Shown here one piece after another: positions 7,867 to 16,340 of a stretch of 64,000 nt of DNA. Source of the stretch: Chloroflexota bacterium (GTDB taxonomy: Bacteria > Chloroflexota > Limnocylindria > Limnocylindrales > CSP1-4); NCBI GenBank assembly GCA_015478725.1, contig JADMIG010000005.1, positions 62,001 to 126,000 on the forward strand, written 5' to 3'. Numbering within the stretch: the first letter of the stretch is position 1; each line of letters opens with the position of its first letter. Below the pieces are notes generated by a model that did no database searches, was not told the DNA's origin, and saw nothing but the letters and a program-made list of their open reading frames with translations. The position numbers and the translations under genes were made by a program.

Positions 7867-9255
7867 TCAAACGACGACCGCATCGATGCCGAGCATGCGG
7901 GCGAGATGGAGGAGCTGCGCCGTCCATCGCCCTGCCGCCGCGCCCATGTGGTGGGTCGCTCCGGCACGCAACCAGGCGTCGCACCAGCCGGCGATCGGCA
8001 GGGTGTCATGCCTGAACAGGGTCTGAGGGGCGGAGATGGGTCGGGGCGGGAACGGCAGGAGCTGGCCCTCGGAGATGACGAACCGCCACCGTCCGTCACC
8101 CGTCGTGACGAGCGCGAGATTGGTGATCGGGCCGGGCCGGTAGGCGAATTCGAAGCCAGCGCCGAAGCCATGGACACCACGGTAGTAGATCGAGTGCTTG
8201 ACCTTGATCTCGCCGGGTGTGCCGAGGGCCGGGTTCCCGTGGCCGTCGTGCGAGAACATCACCGCCTCGTTGTCGAAGTCGATGACGTAATTCTCGAGGG
8301 TGGTGGCCTGGCCGGCGAGTTCCTGCAGGATCAGCTGCGCAACGGCAGTATTCACATCGCCCTCGGGTGAGGCGGGAATGCCGATCTCGCACAGGCGACC
8401 CGTCCCATACGAGGGGATGATCCCGATCCTCGGATCGCTCAGCCACACCTGGTCGAATGCGGTGAACGCATCGAAGCGGCGCTCCTTCGCCACGGACTCC
8501 AGGGCGAGGGCGAGACGGACGGAGCGCTCGAAGAGGGCGGGCTCCATCTCGACCGCGTACCTGGCCCGCTCCGCCTTCATCGTGGCGTCGACGTCGTCCT
8601 GCGCGATCTCAGCGAATCGTTCGGCGACCTTCTCGGGCTCCAGGGGCCACACGACCGGGCCGATCGCCTGGCGCAGCGAGAGTCCGTCGAACATGAGGTC
8701 CGTCATCCCCTCGAACGGGTGACCGACCAGGGCGATCCGCGCCTCGCGGAGCCGCCGCCGGATGGCGGCCGCCTGGATCACCTCACGGACTCGCCGGCGC
8801 CCGTCCGAATCGTCGAAGCGGGAGGTGACGAGCGCGAACTCACGCCCTGTTCGAACGAGCATCGCCGTGAGCTCGGGCATGCCGGCCATGCCGCTGTTGA
8901 GCATCACCACGTCGAAGCCGTCGTCCTCACCGAGCCGCCCGATCCGCTGGGTGTTCCACACGAGCACCGGGGCGGTGGTGTCGAGGAGACATCGTGCCGG
9001 CACGATGCCCTTCGTGTAGGCGAGTTCCGCGGCGACGATGATGTCGACGTCCTCGGCGTTGAAGCGGCGCGCGGCGGCCGCGGCCTGCTGCTCCTCCTCC
9101 ACCAGGCCCGGGTGGACGACGTCGCCGTATTCGGCCAGCGCGTCGGCGATCTCCTGGGCAGCCGCGGTGGCGGCCGGGCGCATGTGGGCAGTCTTGTTGT
9201 AGTCGTCCTCGAGGAGTGCCGTCACGAGGACGCCGATCTTTGCCTTCACCGCCAC
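7867..9255 (-). CDS. L-fucose/L-arabinose isomerase-like protein (COG2407 type)
   Basis: A 462-residue protein of the fucose/arabinose isomerase fold. Its N-terminal Rossmann-like domain starts KIGVLVTALLEDDYNK, with VVHPGLVEEEQQ and VLVWNTQRIGRL further on. The C-terminal domain has Glu/Asp/His-rich blocks (YVIDFDNEAVMFSHDGHGNP and KHSIYYRGVHG) that could form the Mn site. The likely reaction is aldose to ketose, feeding the adjacent FGGY kinase. I chose GTG 9255, preceded by GGGAGGTG; the longer upstream frame is antisense noise. The sugar cannot be inferred because COG2407 members act on many pentoses and 6-deoxyhexoses. Confidence 0.8.
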   Translation of the reverse strand: MAVKAKIGVLVTALLEDDYNKTAHMRPAATAAAQEIADALAEYGDVVHPGLVEEEQQAAAAARRFNAEDVDIIVAAELAYTKGIVPARCLLDTTAPVLVWNTQRIGRLGEDDGFDVVMLNSGMAGMPELTAMLVRTGREFALVTSRFDDSDGRRRVREVIQAAAIRRRLREARIALVGHPFEGMTDLMFDGLSLRQAIGPVVWPLEPEKVAERFAEIAQDDVDATMKAERARYAVEMEPALFERSVRLALALESVAKERRFDAFTAFDQVWLSDPRIGIIPSYGTGRLCEIGIPASPEGDVNTAVAQLILQELAGQATTLENYVIDFDNEAVMFSHDGHGNPALGTPGEIKVKHSIYYRGVHGFGAGFEFAYRPGPITNLALVTTGDGRWRFVISEGQLLPFPPRPISAPQTLFRHDTLPIAGWCDAWLRAGATHHMGAAAGRWTAQLLHLARMLGIDAVVV

Positions 9256-9304
9256 GGTGCACCTCCCGTTCGTCCGTCCATCAGATCCGTCATGTTGACC
9301 AGGG

Positions 9305-10822
9305 TCAGCCGGCCGCGAAGAGTGGCCGGAGTGCGTCGAAGAGCGCGAGATAGCGAGCGTAGGCGTGATCGTAGGTGCCACGCACGGCCGGGTCGGGCTC
9401 GTAGCGGTCCGCGATCGCAACCATCGCCGCGCTCGCGGCAGCGAGGTCAGGGTAGATCCGGGCGGCCACACCCGCGAGCATCGCATCGCCCCGGATCGCG
9501 GCGTCCTCGCCCTCGAGCGTGACGACGGGGAGCCCGCAGGCGTCCGCCTTGATCCGGTTCCAGAGCGCGCTTCGCGACCCGCCGCCGTGGGAGCGGATCT
9601 CGACGGCCGCGGGTCCCACATCGGCCAGCTGCTCCACGTTGCGTCGGAGCATGAAGGCCACCGCCTCGAGGATCGCCCGCACCAGGTGACCCTTCCCATG
9701 ACGCAGCGTCAGGCCGTAGAAGGCGCCGCGCGCCTCAGGCTCGTACTCCGGGCTGAAGGCGCCCATGAGGTGCGGCAGCATCGTCAGGCCTTCCGCTCCG
9801 GGCGGCACGTCGGCGGCGAGGGCGGTCAGGAGATCGTAGGCGTTGACACCGTCGTGCTTCCCCCGGGCGATCTCTTCGCCACCGAACTGGTCGCGGAACC
9901 ATGTCAGCGCCATCCCGCCGGTCGGGCAGACCGGGCAATACAGGTAGCGATCAGGCGCCGAGTGGATGTAGACCGGCGTTTGCCGCGATCGATCGGCGCC
10001 GTGGCGATCGACCGAGGACTGCAGCGTGAGTGCGCCCCCGGTGCTCTCGGAAACAACCCCCGGACCGATGTTCCCGACCCCGACCGCTCCCGCGCCCTGG
10101 TCCATGCCACCGGCCACCACGAGCACGGTCGCGGGCAGGCCGAGCGCCTCGGCTGCATCCGGAGTGAGCGTGCCGACGACGTCGCCCGGCTCCACGAGCT
10201 CGGGCAGCCGCGCGGGATCGATCCCGACGGCCTCGAGCATCGGGTCCCACCAGCGCCGGGTGCGGATGTCGTAGAGGAGAGAGGTGCACTGGACGCCGCC
10301 CTCCGAGACGAACCGGCCAGTCAGCCGGTGGAGCATGAGTTCCTCGACGAGGAGAAAGCGCGCGGTCGCGGCGAACAGCTCCGGCTCGTGTCGTCGCCAC
10401 CACAGGATCTTGCAGGCGGTCCACGTCGGGACGACGGACGGGACGCCCGTCGCGTCGTAGATCGCCGCGTCCCCGAACCGCTCACCGATCTCGCGCGCCT
10501 CGGCCGCGGCCCGGTTGTCCAGCCAGACGAGCGCGGGGCCCAGGGCCCGGCCACTCGAGTCGACGGGGATCACCGTCTCGCCCTGGCTCGAGACTGCGAG
10601 CGCGGCGACGCCCTCCGGGTCGATCGCGGACGCGGCGAGGGCTCCGCGGATCGCCCTTCTTGTGGCCGTCCAGTAGACCTCCGGGTCGAGCTCGGCCCGA
10701 TCCGGCGCCGGGTGATCGATCCGATACTCCTCGCCGGCCGCAGCCACCTGGCGCCCGGCTGCCTCGAAGATGCCGGCCTTGACCGACGTGGTCCCGATGT
10801 CGAGGCCGATGAGGAGGGACAT
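9305..10822 (-). CDS. FGGY-family carbohydrate kinase (xylulokinase-like)
   Basis: A 505-residue kinase with both FGGY halves. It starts LLIGLDIGTTSVKAGIF (phosphate-1 loop), then has SSQGETVIPVDSSG and LVWLDNRAAAEAREI (sugar-binding region). The second half has VVAGGMDQGAGAVGVGNIGP and the ATP-side signature SHGGGSRSALWNRIKAD. Xylulose, ribulose, rhamnulose, fuculose and autoinducer-2 kinases all belong here. From position it should phosphorylate the ketose made by the neighbouring isomerase. ATG 10822 lies 20 bases after the aldolase stop, and 49 bases separate its stop from the isomerase start, consistent with one transcript. Confidence 0.9.
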   Translation of the reverse strand: MSLLIGLDIGTTSVKAGIFEAAGRQVAAAGEEYRIDHPAPDRAELDPEVYWTATRRAIRGALAASAIDPEGVAALAVSSQGETVIPVDSSGRALGPALVWLDNRAAAEAREIGERFGDAAIYDATGVPSVVPTWTACKILWWRRHEPELFAATARFLLVEELMLHRLTGRFVSEGGVQCTSLLYDIRTRRWWDPMLEAVGIDPARLPELVEPGDVVGTLTPDAAEALGLPATVLVVAGGMDQGAGAVGVGNIGPGVVSESTGGALTLQSSVDRHGADRSRQTPVYIHSAPDRYLYCPVCPTGGMALTWFRDQFGGEEIARGKHDGVNAYDLLTALAADVPPGAEGLTMLPHLMGAFSPEYEPEARGAFYGLTLRHGKGHLVRAILEAVAFMLRRNVEQLADVGPAAVEIRSHGGGSRSALWNRIKADACGLPVVTLEGEDAAIRGDAMLAGVAARIYPDLAAASAAMVAIADRYEPDPAVRGTYDHAYARYLALFDALRPLFAAG

Positions 10823-10841
10823 CGCCGCGTCGGCGCGGCGG

Positions 10842-11657
10842 TCAGCCGAGTCCGTGCTTCGCGGCGGCCACCGCCGGCTCCGCGCCATTCTTGACGACCT
10901 CCTGGAGCGCCTCGAGGAACCGTTCCGGGTCGCGCGCCTGGATGACGTTGCGACCGAAGACGACTCCCCGGGCCCCGTCGCGGACGGCGGTGGCGGCCAG
11001 TTCGAGGGCATCGACTTCGCGGGGCAGCTTCTTCGAGCCGAGCGCGAGGATCGGCACCGGCGTCGAGCGAACGATCTCGGCGAAGCGCTCGCCCGTATGG
11101 AAGGTCTTGACGAGATCCGCCCCCAGCTCGGCGGCGATGCGGCAGCCGATCGAGATCTGCTCGTGGCGCTCCTCCGGCGCCACGTCCTCATGGCCGGCCG
11201 GGTAGACCTCGCCCACGATCGGCACGCCGATCTCACGCTTCTCCGCCACGCACCGCGCGACGAGGGCGACGTTCTCTGCGTCCACCGCCTCCGAACCCGT
11301 CTTGATGGACATCCCGACGAGGACGACGTCCGCGCCGAGGGCGGCCGCCTGGCTGGCCGAGATCATCGGAACGCTGCGGCTCTCGTGGTACCCCCACTGG
11401 GTCGCGTACTGCGTGCCCCAGTTGAGACGGACGATGAGGGCGGGCGATCCGCGGTGCTCGAAGACCGATTGGAGGTGGGGCACCATGCCCGGGCTCATGA
11501 GGATGGCGTCGGCTCCGCGCAGGCGGTCGACGATCGGCCGAAGGTCCTCGAAGCCCGGTCGCGGCCCGTTGTACAGACCGTGATCGATGGCCACGACGAC
11601 GACGTTCTGGCCGCCATCGAAGAGCCGCCGAAGCCTGATCGACTCGCCCGTCGACAC
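10842..11657 (-). CDS. Class I aldolase of the DeoC/FbaB/LacD superfamily
   Basis: A 271-residue TIM barrel with the DhnA/FbaB layout. VVVVAIDHGLYNGPRPG occurs near residues 19-35, GTQYATQWG in the middle, and the presumed Schiff-base lysine is Lys 184 in GADLVKTFHTGE. A phosphate-binding end (ALGSKKLP, then GARGVVFGRNVIQ) closes the barrel. Relatives include class I fructose-bisphosphate aldolase and the LsrF thiolase of autoinducer-2 breakdown. As first gene of the operon it probably cleaves the phosphorylated ketose to a triose phosphate plus an aldehyde. The ATG is preceded by GAAGGAGGGATC. The FGGY kinase plus LsrF-like pairing recalls the lsr system, but the isomerase and TPI argue for a sugar. 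Confidence 0.85.
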   Translation of the reverse strand: MSTGESIRLRRLFDGGQNVVVVAIDHGLYNGPRPGFEDLRPIVDRLRGADAILMSPGMVPHLQSVFEHRGSPALIVRLNWGTQYATQWGYHESRSVPMISASQAAALGADVVLVGMSIKTGSEAVDAENVALVARCVAEKREIGVPIVGEVYPAGHEDVAPEERHEQISIGCRIAAELGADLVKTFHTGERFAEIVRSTPVPILALGSKKLPREVDALELAATAVRDGARGVVFGRNVIQARDPERFLEALQEVVKNGAEPAVAAAKHGLG

Positions 11658-11766
11658 CGAATGATCCCTCCTTCAGGTCGCTGCCACCGATCGGCGATCC
11701 GCCGCCCGTTTCCTGAGGTCTCGACCCAATGGCGTTCACATTCGAGCGGTCGCGCCTCTGTTGGAC

Positions 11767-11843
11767 AGGCTACCACAGGGGTTCTGACCGTCAAGTCAAA
11801 TTGTTCTGATTGACTTCCACTACGCGTTTGTCTATGTTCTGAT
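11767..11843. promoter_or_regulatory. Divergent promoters with phased GTTCTGA repeats and an AAGTCAA/TTGACTT palindrome
   Basis: Plus strand: TTGACT (11810-11815), 17-base spacer, TATGTT (11833-11838). Minus strand: TTGACG (11789-11794), 16-base spacer, TAGCCT (11767-11772). GTTCTGA occurs at 11781, 11803 and 11836, offsets of 22 and 33 bases, so all three lie on one face of the helix. A perfect inverted repeat AAGTCAA-N10-TTGACTT (11793-11816) spans the -35 of the plus promoter. This is the expected design of an operator for the DeoR-type repressors encoded at 16341 and 20536, but which protein binds is inference. Confidence 0.65.
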
Positions 11844-11908
11844 ATGTGCTCGATTGACCAACCACGTGAGCCCAGCGAGCACCAATCAGTCACGCTTGGG
11901 AGGTGAGA

Positions 11909-12061
11909 GTGGAGGCGGCGACGGCCTCGCGAACCCAGTCGGCTCGGCGCATGACGGCCACACTCGAGCGGACGATTGAGCAGGACGACAACCCACGCGC
12001 GGCCGAGAGCGTAGAGGCAGCGCCAAGGGTCCTCGCCCACGTGACTCCGCTTCAAGGCTGA
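11909..12061 (+). CDS. Candidate 50-residue leader ORF upstream of the first ABC cassette
   Basis: GTG 11909 follows a strong GGGAGG ribosome site with 5-base spacing and opens 50 codons ending at TGA 12059. The predicted peptide is Ala/Arg/Glu-rich and hydrophilic, with no signal peptide, and matches nothing I know. It lies wholly inside the 5' leader of the binding-protein gene, 63 bases before that start. It may be a translated leader or simply a chance frame in GC-rich DNA; the ribosome site is the only positive evidence. Confidence 0.35.
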   Translation: MEAATASRTQSARRMTATLERTIEQDDNPRAAESVEAAPRVLAHVTPLQG

Positions 12062-12124
12062 GGTTCCGACACCCGTCGTGCGCAGGCATCGCGTTCTACA
12101 GGCGCAGAACTGAAGGAGGTACCA

Positions 12125-13465
12125 GTGAGACGGCAGAGGCGGGGCAAACTCAGCGTTGGAGTCCTGACGTTGGCGATGCTCGCGGCAGCGTGTGGGTCCG
12201 GATCAACGAGCTCCCCCAGTACGGGCGGAGGAGGCCCAGGAGGATCGCCCAACTCGGGCAAGGTCACCCTTACCCTCTGGCAAAACCTGGGGCAGGGCAA
12301 CCAGGCCCTGGTCGTACCACCCCTCATCGCGGCGTTCGAGAAGACCCATCCGAACATTACGATCAACAACGTCCAGCAGCCGCGCGCGAATTACTTCGCC
12401 CTGCTGTCGGCGGCCGCGATCTCCCAGTCGGGGCCGGATCTCGTCAATATGTGGACCGGTCTGTTCACCATGCAGTACCGCTCCTACCTGACGAATCTGA
12501 AGTCCCTGGTTCCCAGCGCGGACCTCGCCAATGTGACCGGCCTTGAATGGAGTTCCGTTGGCTTCAACGCTCCAGACAGCCCCTATGTCCTTCCCCTGCA
12601 GGTGCAGTTCTACATCGGCTTCTATAACAAGAAGATCTTCAGCCAAGCCGGGATCGCGGCAGCGCCGACCACCTGGAGCGAGCTGACCAGTGATTGCCAG
12701 AAGATCCAGGCTTTGGGCATCACGTGCATCCAGATGGGAACTCAGAACCTCAGCGGCGAATTCTCCCCGTGGTATGACCTCTCCTACCTGATGGCCGGCG
12801 CTTTCTCTCCCACCCAGTGGCAGGACCTGTACAACGGAAAGATCCCGTGGACGGATCCAACCGTCCAGTCGCAGCTCGAGAAGTGGCATCAGCTGTACGT
12901 CGCTGGCTACATCAACAAGGACGCACTGACGGCGACGAACGTCATGAGCCGCTTCATCAATGGTCAGGCGGCCATGATCATCAAGATCAATAACGACGCC
13001 GGCCCCTTCTCCGACGCACTCGGGAGCAACGTCGGGGTCTTCGTTCCCCCGTTCTCGGACACCCCGATGCACAAGGTCGTTGAGTTCGCGGGAAACGGCT
13101 TTGCGATCACCAGCTACTCGCCGAACAAGGCAGCAGCAGCGGAGTTCCTTCGTTTCATGACCACCCCAGAGGCCGGCCAGATCATCGCGCAGGGAGGCCT
13201 GATCCCCGCCGTGAAGGGCGTCGCTGCCACGAACCCGCTCGCCAAGGACATGCTCTCGCTCGTGAGCGACCAGCAGTTCCAGGTGTACCCGATGCTCGAC
13301 AACGTGCTGGCGACGCCGTTTGTCGACGCCGGAAGCAAGGTGCTGCCTTCGCTCCTGGTCGGCGGCACCACGGTCCAAAGCACCACCAGCGGCCTCGTGC
13401 AGACGTGGCAGCAACTCCCGGCCTCGGAGAGAACGCAGAGCTGGGCCGACTATCAAGTTCCCTGA
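12125..13465 (+). CDS. ABC sugar transporter substrate-binding lipoprotein, cassette 1
   Basis: A 446-residue MalE-type (family 1) solute-binding protein. It has a lipoprotein signal peptide with lipobox AAAC (Cys 23), then a Ser/Gly/Thr linker, then VTLTLWQN and the family pattern WSELTSDCQKIQALGI, a GQAAMI block and VVEFAGNGFAITSYSPNKAAAAEFL. It captures a carbohydrate outside the membrane for the permeases that follow. GTG 12125 is preceded by AAGGAGGTACCA. It aligns along its whole length with the binding protein at 17395 (shared NYFALL.AAAIS and GFYNKK.F.QAGI), marking a duplication. Codon third positions look less GC-rich than in cassette 2. Confidence 0.9.
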   Translation: MRRQRRGKLSVGVLTLAMLAAACGSGSTSSPSTGGGGPGGSPNSGKVTLTLWQNLGQGNQALVVPPLIAAFEKTHPNITINNVQQPRANYFALLSAAAISQSGPDLVNMWTGLFTMQYRSYLTNLKSLVPSADLANVTGLEWSSVGFNAPDSPYVLPLQVQFYIGFYNKKIFSQAGIAAAPTTWSELTSDCQKIQALGITCIQMGTQNLSGEFSPWYDLSYLMAGAFSPTQWQDLYNGKIPWTDPTVQSQLEKWHQLYVAGYINKDALTATNVMSRFINGQAAMIIKINNDAGPFSDALGSNVGVFVPPFSDTPMHKVVEFAGNGFAITSYSPNKAAAAEFLRFMTTPEAGQIIAQGGLIPAVKGVAATNPLAKDMLSLVSDQQFQVYPMLDNVLATPFVDAGSKVLPSLLVGGTTVQSTTSGLVQTWQQLPASERTQSWADYQVP

Positions 13466-13492
13466 TCGTTACATTCGGAGTCGAGGCCGGCG

Positions 13493-14551
13493 GTGGAAGG
13501 AGTAGATGGGGACGCCCGCCGTTCCCCGGCCGGCCAAAGACGCAGCGGCCCTCTCAGCGCGCCAGCGTTGATGCGCGGGTCGGCTGTGCGACTCCAGGCG
13601 ACGGCACACGGAGGGTCAACGCAGGGGTCTGACGGGAGTGTCAGCGTCGCGGTCCGCGCCGCGAGGCCTCGCCCCCACAGCGGTCGGGGCCTCCATCAGG
13701 ACCGCGAGCGAACGGGTGCCCTGTTGGTCTTGCCGGCCCTCGTGGTCGTCCTCATCTTCATCCTCGTTCCGATCGGAGAGGCCGCCTATTACAGCATGAC
13801 CAATTGGAATGGAATCACCTCCCATTGGATCGGCCCTGCGGCATATGTGGCGATGTTCCAGGACCCCACGTTCTGGCGCGTCCTCGGGAACAATGCCATC
13901 CTCTTGCTCGCCGTTCCGGCGACGCTCGCGTCCGGTGTCTTTCTTGCCGCTCTTCTTCACGAACGAGTATGGGGATGGCGCATCTTCCGCGCCGCGATCA
14001 TCATCCCGACCGCGGTCTCATGGGTGGTGTTGGGCATCGTCGGGATCCAGGCCTTCGCGCAGAATGGCCTGATCAACCAGGTGTTGGCCGGCATCGGCCT
14101 CACGGCACTGACGCAGAACTGGCTGGGCAGCCCCTTGAGCGCTCTGGCTGCGGTGGCGCTCACGTTCGTGTACTCACTCGTCGGCATCAATACGCTCATC
14201 TTCGTGACCGGAATGTCGACCATCGATGCGTCGATTCTCGAGGCCGCCAAGATCGATGGCGCAAGCTGGGCACAGGCATTCCTGAAGATCACGATCCCGC
14301 TCCTCCGCCGCTACTTCCTGTTCGCCTTCGTCGTGACATCAATCAGCGCATTCACGGCCGTGTTCAGCCTCATCTACACGATGACGGGCGGGGGTCCGGA
14401 CTACGGGACGACCACGATCGAATTCCTGGTCTACCAGCGGGCGTTCGCAACCGGATCGTTCGGACAGGGAGCGCTGCTCGGGATCGTGCTCTTCGGGATC
14501 TTGTTTGGAGTCACCGTGACCCAACTCCGATTGATGCGCCGAGACTCGTGA
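13493..14551 (+). CDS. ABC sugar transporter permease (MalF/UgpA type), cassette 1
   Basis: A binding-protein-dependent permease with about six membrane helices. The first is LLVLPALVVVLIFILVP and the EAA loop reads EAAKIDGASWAQAFLKITIP. It forms the channel together with the following permease. The start is uncertain. GTG 13493 gives 352 residues with an Arg/Gly-rich, unconserved N-terminus of about 75 residues. ATG 13571 (326 residues) is the other in-frame choice and fits family length (about 300) better. The gene begins 28 bases after the binding-protein stop. It is paralogous to the permease at 18772 (shared YYS.T.WNG and FWRVLGNNA/FWQVLGNNA). Confidence 0.88.
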   Translation: MEGVDGDARRSPAGQRRSGPLSAPALMRGSAVRLQATAHGGSTQGSDGSVSVAVRAARPRPHSGRGLHQDRERTGALLVLPALVVVLIFILVPIGEAAYYSMTNWNGITSHWIGPAAYVAMFQDPTFWRVLGNNAILLLAVPATLASGVFLAALLHERVWGWRIFRAAIIIPTAVSWVVLGIVGIQAFAQNGLINQVLAGIGLTALTQNWLGSPLSALAAVALTFVYSLVGINTLIFVTGMSTIDASILEAAKIDGASWAQAFLKITIPLLRRYFLFAFVVTSISAFTAVFSLIYTMTGGGPDYGTTTIEFLVYQRAFATGSFGQGALLGIVLFGILFGVTVTQLRLMRRDS

Positions 14552-14552
14552 C

Positions 14553-15386
14553 ATGAACGCGCTCATCGACTCGCGGCGGCTTCGATCGAAGGCAGGGCGG
14601 CCCATGATCTTCGTGGTATTGGCCGCCGTCTCCGTCGCCCTCATGTACCCGTTCTACTTCATGCTGCAAACGTCCTTCATGTCGAATTCCCAGTATCTGC
14701 GCGGCAGTGGATTCTCACTGGACAGTTGGGGGGTGCTGTTCCGCAGCGTTCCTGTCGCTCAGGAGATTCTGAACTCGCTGATCCTGTGCGCTTGCGCCAT
14801 CGCAGCCACCCTTGCCCTCGCAACGCCCGCCGGGTTCGCGCTGGCAAAGTTGACGTTTCGTGGGGAGCGTCTGGTCTTCCTCGGGATCGTGGGGAGCATG
14901 ATGATCCCGCTGCAGTCAATCATCATTCCGGAGTACGTGAACTTCGCGCGGCTGCATCTCATCAACACGTACGTAGGCGCGATTCTCGTCTATGTGGCCA
15001 TTGGCACGCCGTTCTCGACGTTCTTGATGGCGACATACTTTCGCGGGCTGCCAGACGAGTTGACGGACGCCGGGCTATGTGACGGGCTGAGCTATTGGGG
15101 CGTCTTTCGGCGGATCGCGCTGCCGCTCGCAGGCCCCGCGCTCGCGACAGTGATCGTGCTGCGATTCATCCCGGTTTGGAACGACTTCCTGATCGGGTTG
15201 CTCTTTCTGCAGGATCCCAACCTCCGACCCCTGACCGTCGGACTGGGTGTGCTCGCCTCGTCGCAGCTCGTGAATGTGCCGGCGCTGATGGCGGGAAGTC
15301 TGCTGAGCACGATCCCGGCGGCCGTAACGTACGTGGTGTTTCAGCGTTACCTGGTGAAGGGGCTGACGCTCGGTTCGTCGCTCTAG
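14553..15386 (+). CDS. ABC sugar transporter permease (MalG/UgpE type), cassette 1
   Basis: A 277-residue inner-membrane permease starting one base after the previous stop, so translation is probably coupled. Helices include FVVLAAVSVALMYPFYFML, and the periplasmic segment GSGFSLDSWG is shared with the homologue at 19692. The EAA loop is diverged (DAGLCDGLSYWGVFRRIALP, with a Cys in place of the usual residue) but keeps the Gly and the I-x-LP end. Neither cassette nor the rest of this locus encodes the ATP-binding subunit, so a shared MsmK/UgpC-type ATPase elsewhere must energise it. Confidence 0.9.
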   Translation: MNALIDSRRLRSKAGRPMIFVVLAAVSVALMYPFYFMLQTSFMSNSQYLRGSGFSLDSWGVLFRSVPVAQEILNSLILCACAIAATLALATPAGFALAKLTFRGERLVFLGIVGSMMIPLQSIIIPEYVNFARLHLINTYVGAILVYVAIGTPFSTFLMATYFRGLPDELTDAGLCDGLSYWGVFRRIALPLAGPALATVIVLRFIPVWNDFLIGLLFLQDPNLRPLTVGLGVLASSQLVNVPALMAGSLLSTIPAAVTYVVFQRYLVKGLTLGSSL

Positions 15387-15456
15387 GGTTGGCGGCGTGG
15401 CGTGCGGAGCGACCGCGCGGACCGAAAATGGCGAGTCGATCTCCAAGGGAGGTTAC

Positions 15457-16209
15457 ATGGGCATCTACCTTCGGGCCGAACCCGGCGCCTATGCGGAGCG
15501 GGTACTCGTCGCCGGCGATCCTGGAAGGATCAGCCGACTGGCGTCGCTGCTGGAAGGGCCAACGCTGGTGACGGACAACCGTGGACTTCTCGGCTACACG
15601 GGACGCTACCGCGGAGAAGCGGTGAGCCTCCAGTGCACCGGCATGGGTTGTCCGAGCATGGCCATGGTCGGAGCAGAGCTGCTCGAGTACGGGGCGCGCA
15701 CCATCGTGAGGATCGGCACCTGCAGCTCGTTCGCCCGAGGAGTGCGAAACGGAGACCTGGTCGTCGTGACTGGGTCCGCCGCCGCGGACGGGACGACGCG
15801 TAGCATGGCTGAGGGAATGCCATTCGTGGCAGTGCCCGACTTCCGCCTCACGAGTGCGCTCGTGGAGGCCGCCCAGAAACGAGGACTACCGACGCATGTC
15901 GGGCCGGTGGTGACCGTGGACGTTGAGCCACACCTTACGACCCTCTCGACGCAGGGTTGGCGTGAACGTGGTCTGCTTGCGGTCGAGATGGAAGCCGCCG
16001 CGCTCTTCTACCTTGCGCTGCGCGCAACGGCCCGTGGGCCACGCCGCGTGGAGGCAGCGTGTGTGCTCACGGTGAGCGATGGCTTGGAAGGACACCCAGA
16101 CGGCCCGCAGCGCTATCTGTCCGACACAGAGCTCGAGGCGGCGACGGACGAGATGCATCTCGTTGCGCTCGATGTGGTCACGGCGCCGACCGTGGCGGTC
16201 ACCTCGTAG
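15457..16209 (+). CDS. Nucleoside phosphorylase (DeoD/Udp-type, NP-I family)
   Basis: A 250-residue NP-I family enzyme. The phosphate-binding GDPGR is at residues 20-24, TGMGCPSMAM near 61-70, VRIGTCSSF near 84-92, and VEMEAAALF supplies the ribose-binding Glu; these are family-diagnostic. It splits a nucleoside with phosphate to a base plus (deoxy)ribose 1-phosphate in the cytoplasm. ATG 15457 follows AAGGGAGGT. Its place between the cassette-1 permeases and the DeoR gene implies that the imported compound is a nucleoside or yields one, which bears on the unknown substrate of the locus. Cassette 2 has no counterpart here. Confidence 0.9.
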   Translation: MGIYLRAEPGAYAERVLVAGDPGRISRLASLLEGPTLVTDNRGLLGYTGRYRGEAVSLQCTGMGCPSMAMVGAELLEYGARTIVRIGTCSSFARGVRNGDLVVVTGSAAADGTTRSMAEGMPFVAVPDFRLTSALVEAAQKRGLPTHVGPVVTVDVEPHLTTLSTQGWRERGLLAVEMEAAALFYLALRATARGPRRVEAACVLTVSDGLEGHPDGPQRYLSDTELEAATDEMHLVALDVVTAPTVAVTS

Positions 16210-16340
16210 CGGGGTCCGGGGATCTCGGCTTCGGACAACGTACCGATTTCGGGTTCGTGCGTGGCTCGTGGAGACGTGATCAGTTCGATGAACGGCAACG
16301 AGAGTGACAGGACGAACGTCGATGGGCGCTGCCCGGAGCA

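Larger units (their letters stand above)
11658..12124. other. Divergent intergenic region between catabolic and transport operons
   Basis: 467 bases lie between the aldolase start and the binding-protein start. The part near 11760-11850 is visibly AT-richer than its surroundings and carries the divergent promoters and repeats listed separately. The rest, 11850-12124, is a long leader for the plus-strand operon containing only a candidate small ORF; no known riboswitch fold was recognised. Confidence 0.7.

Noticed and set aside
6514-8370. 618-codon plus-strand frame across the YjbQ and TPI genes
   Set aside because: Antisense shadow; the minus-strand genes carry clear family motifs.
9305-11657. 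Identity as an lsr (autoinducer-2) operon
   Set aside because: The FGGY kinase plus LsrF-like aldolase fit, but the sugar isomerase, TPI and MalE-type binding proteins do not match the lsr gene set.
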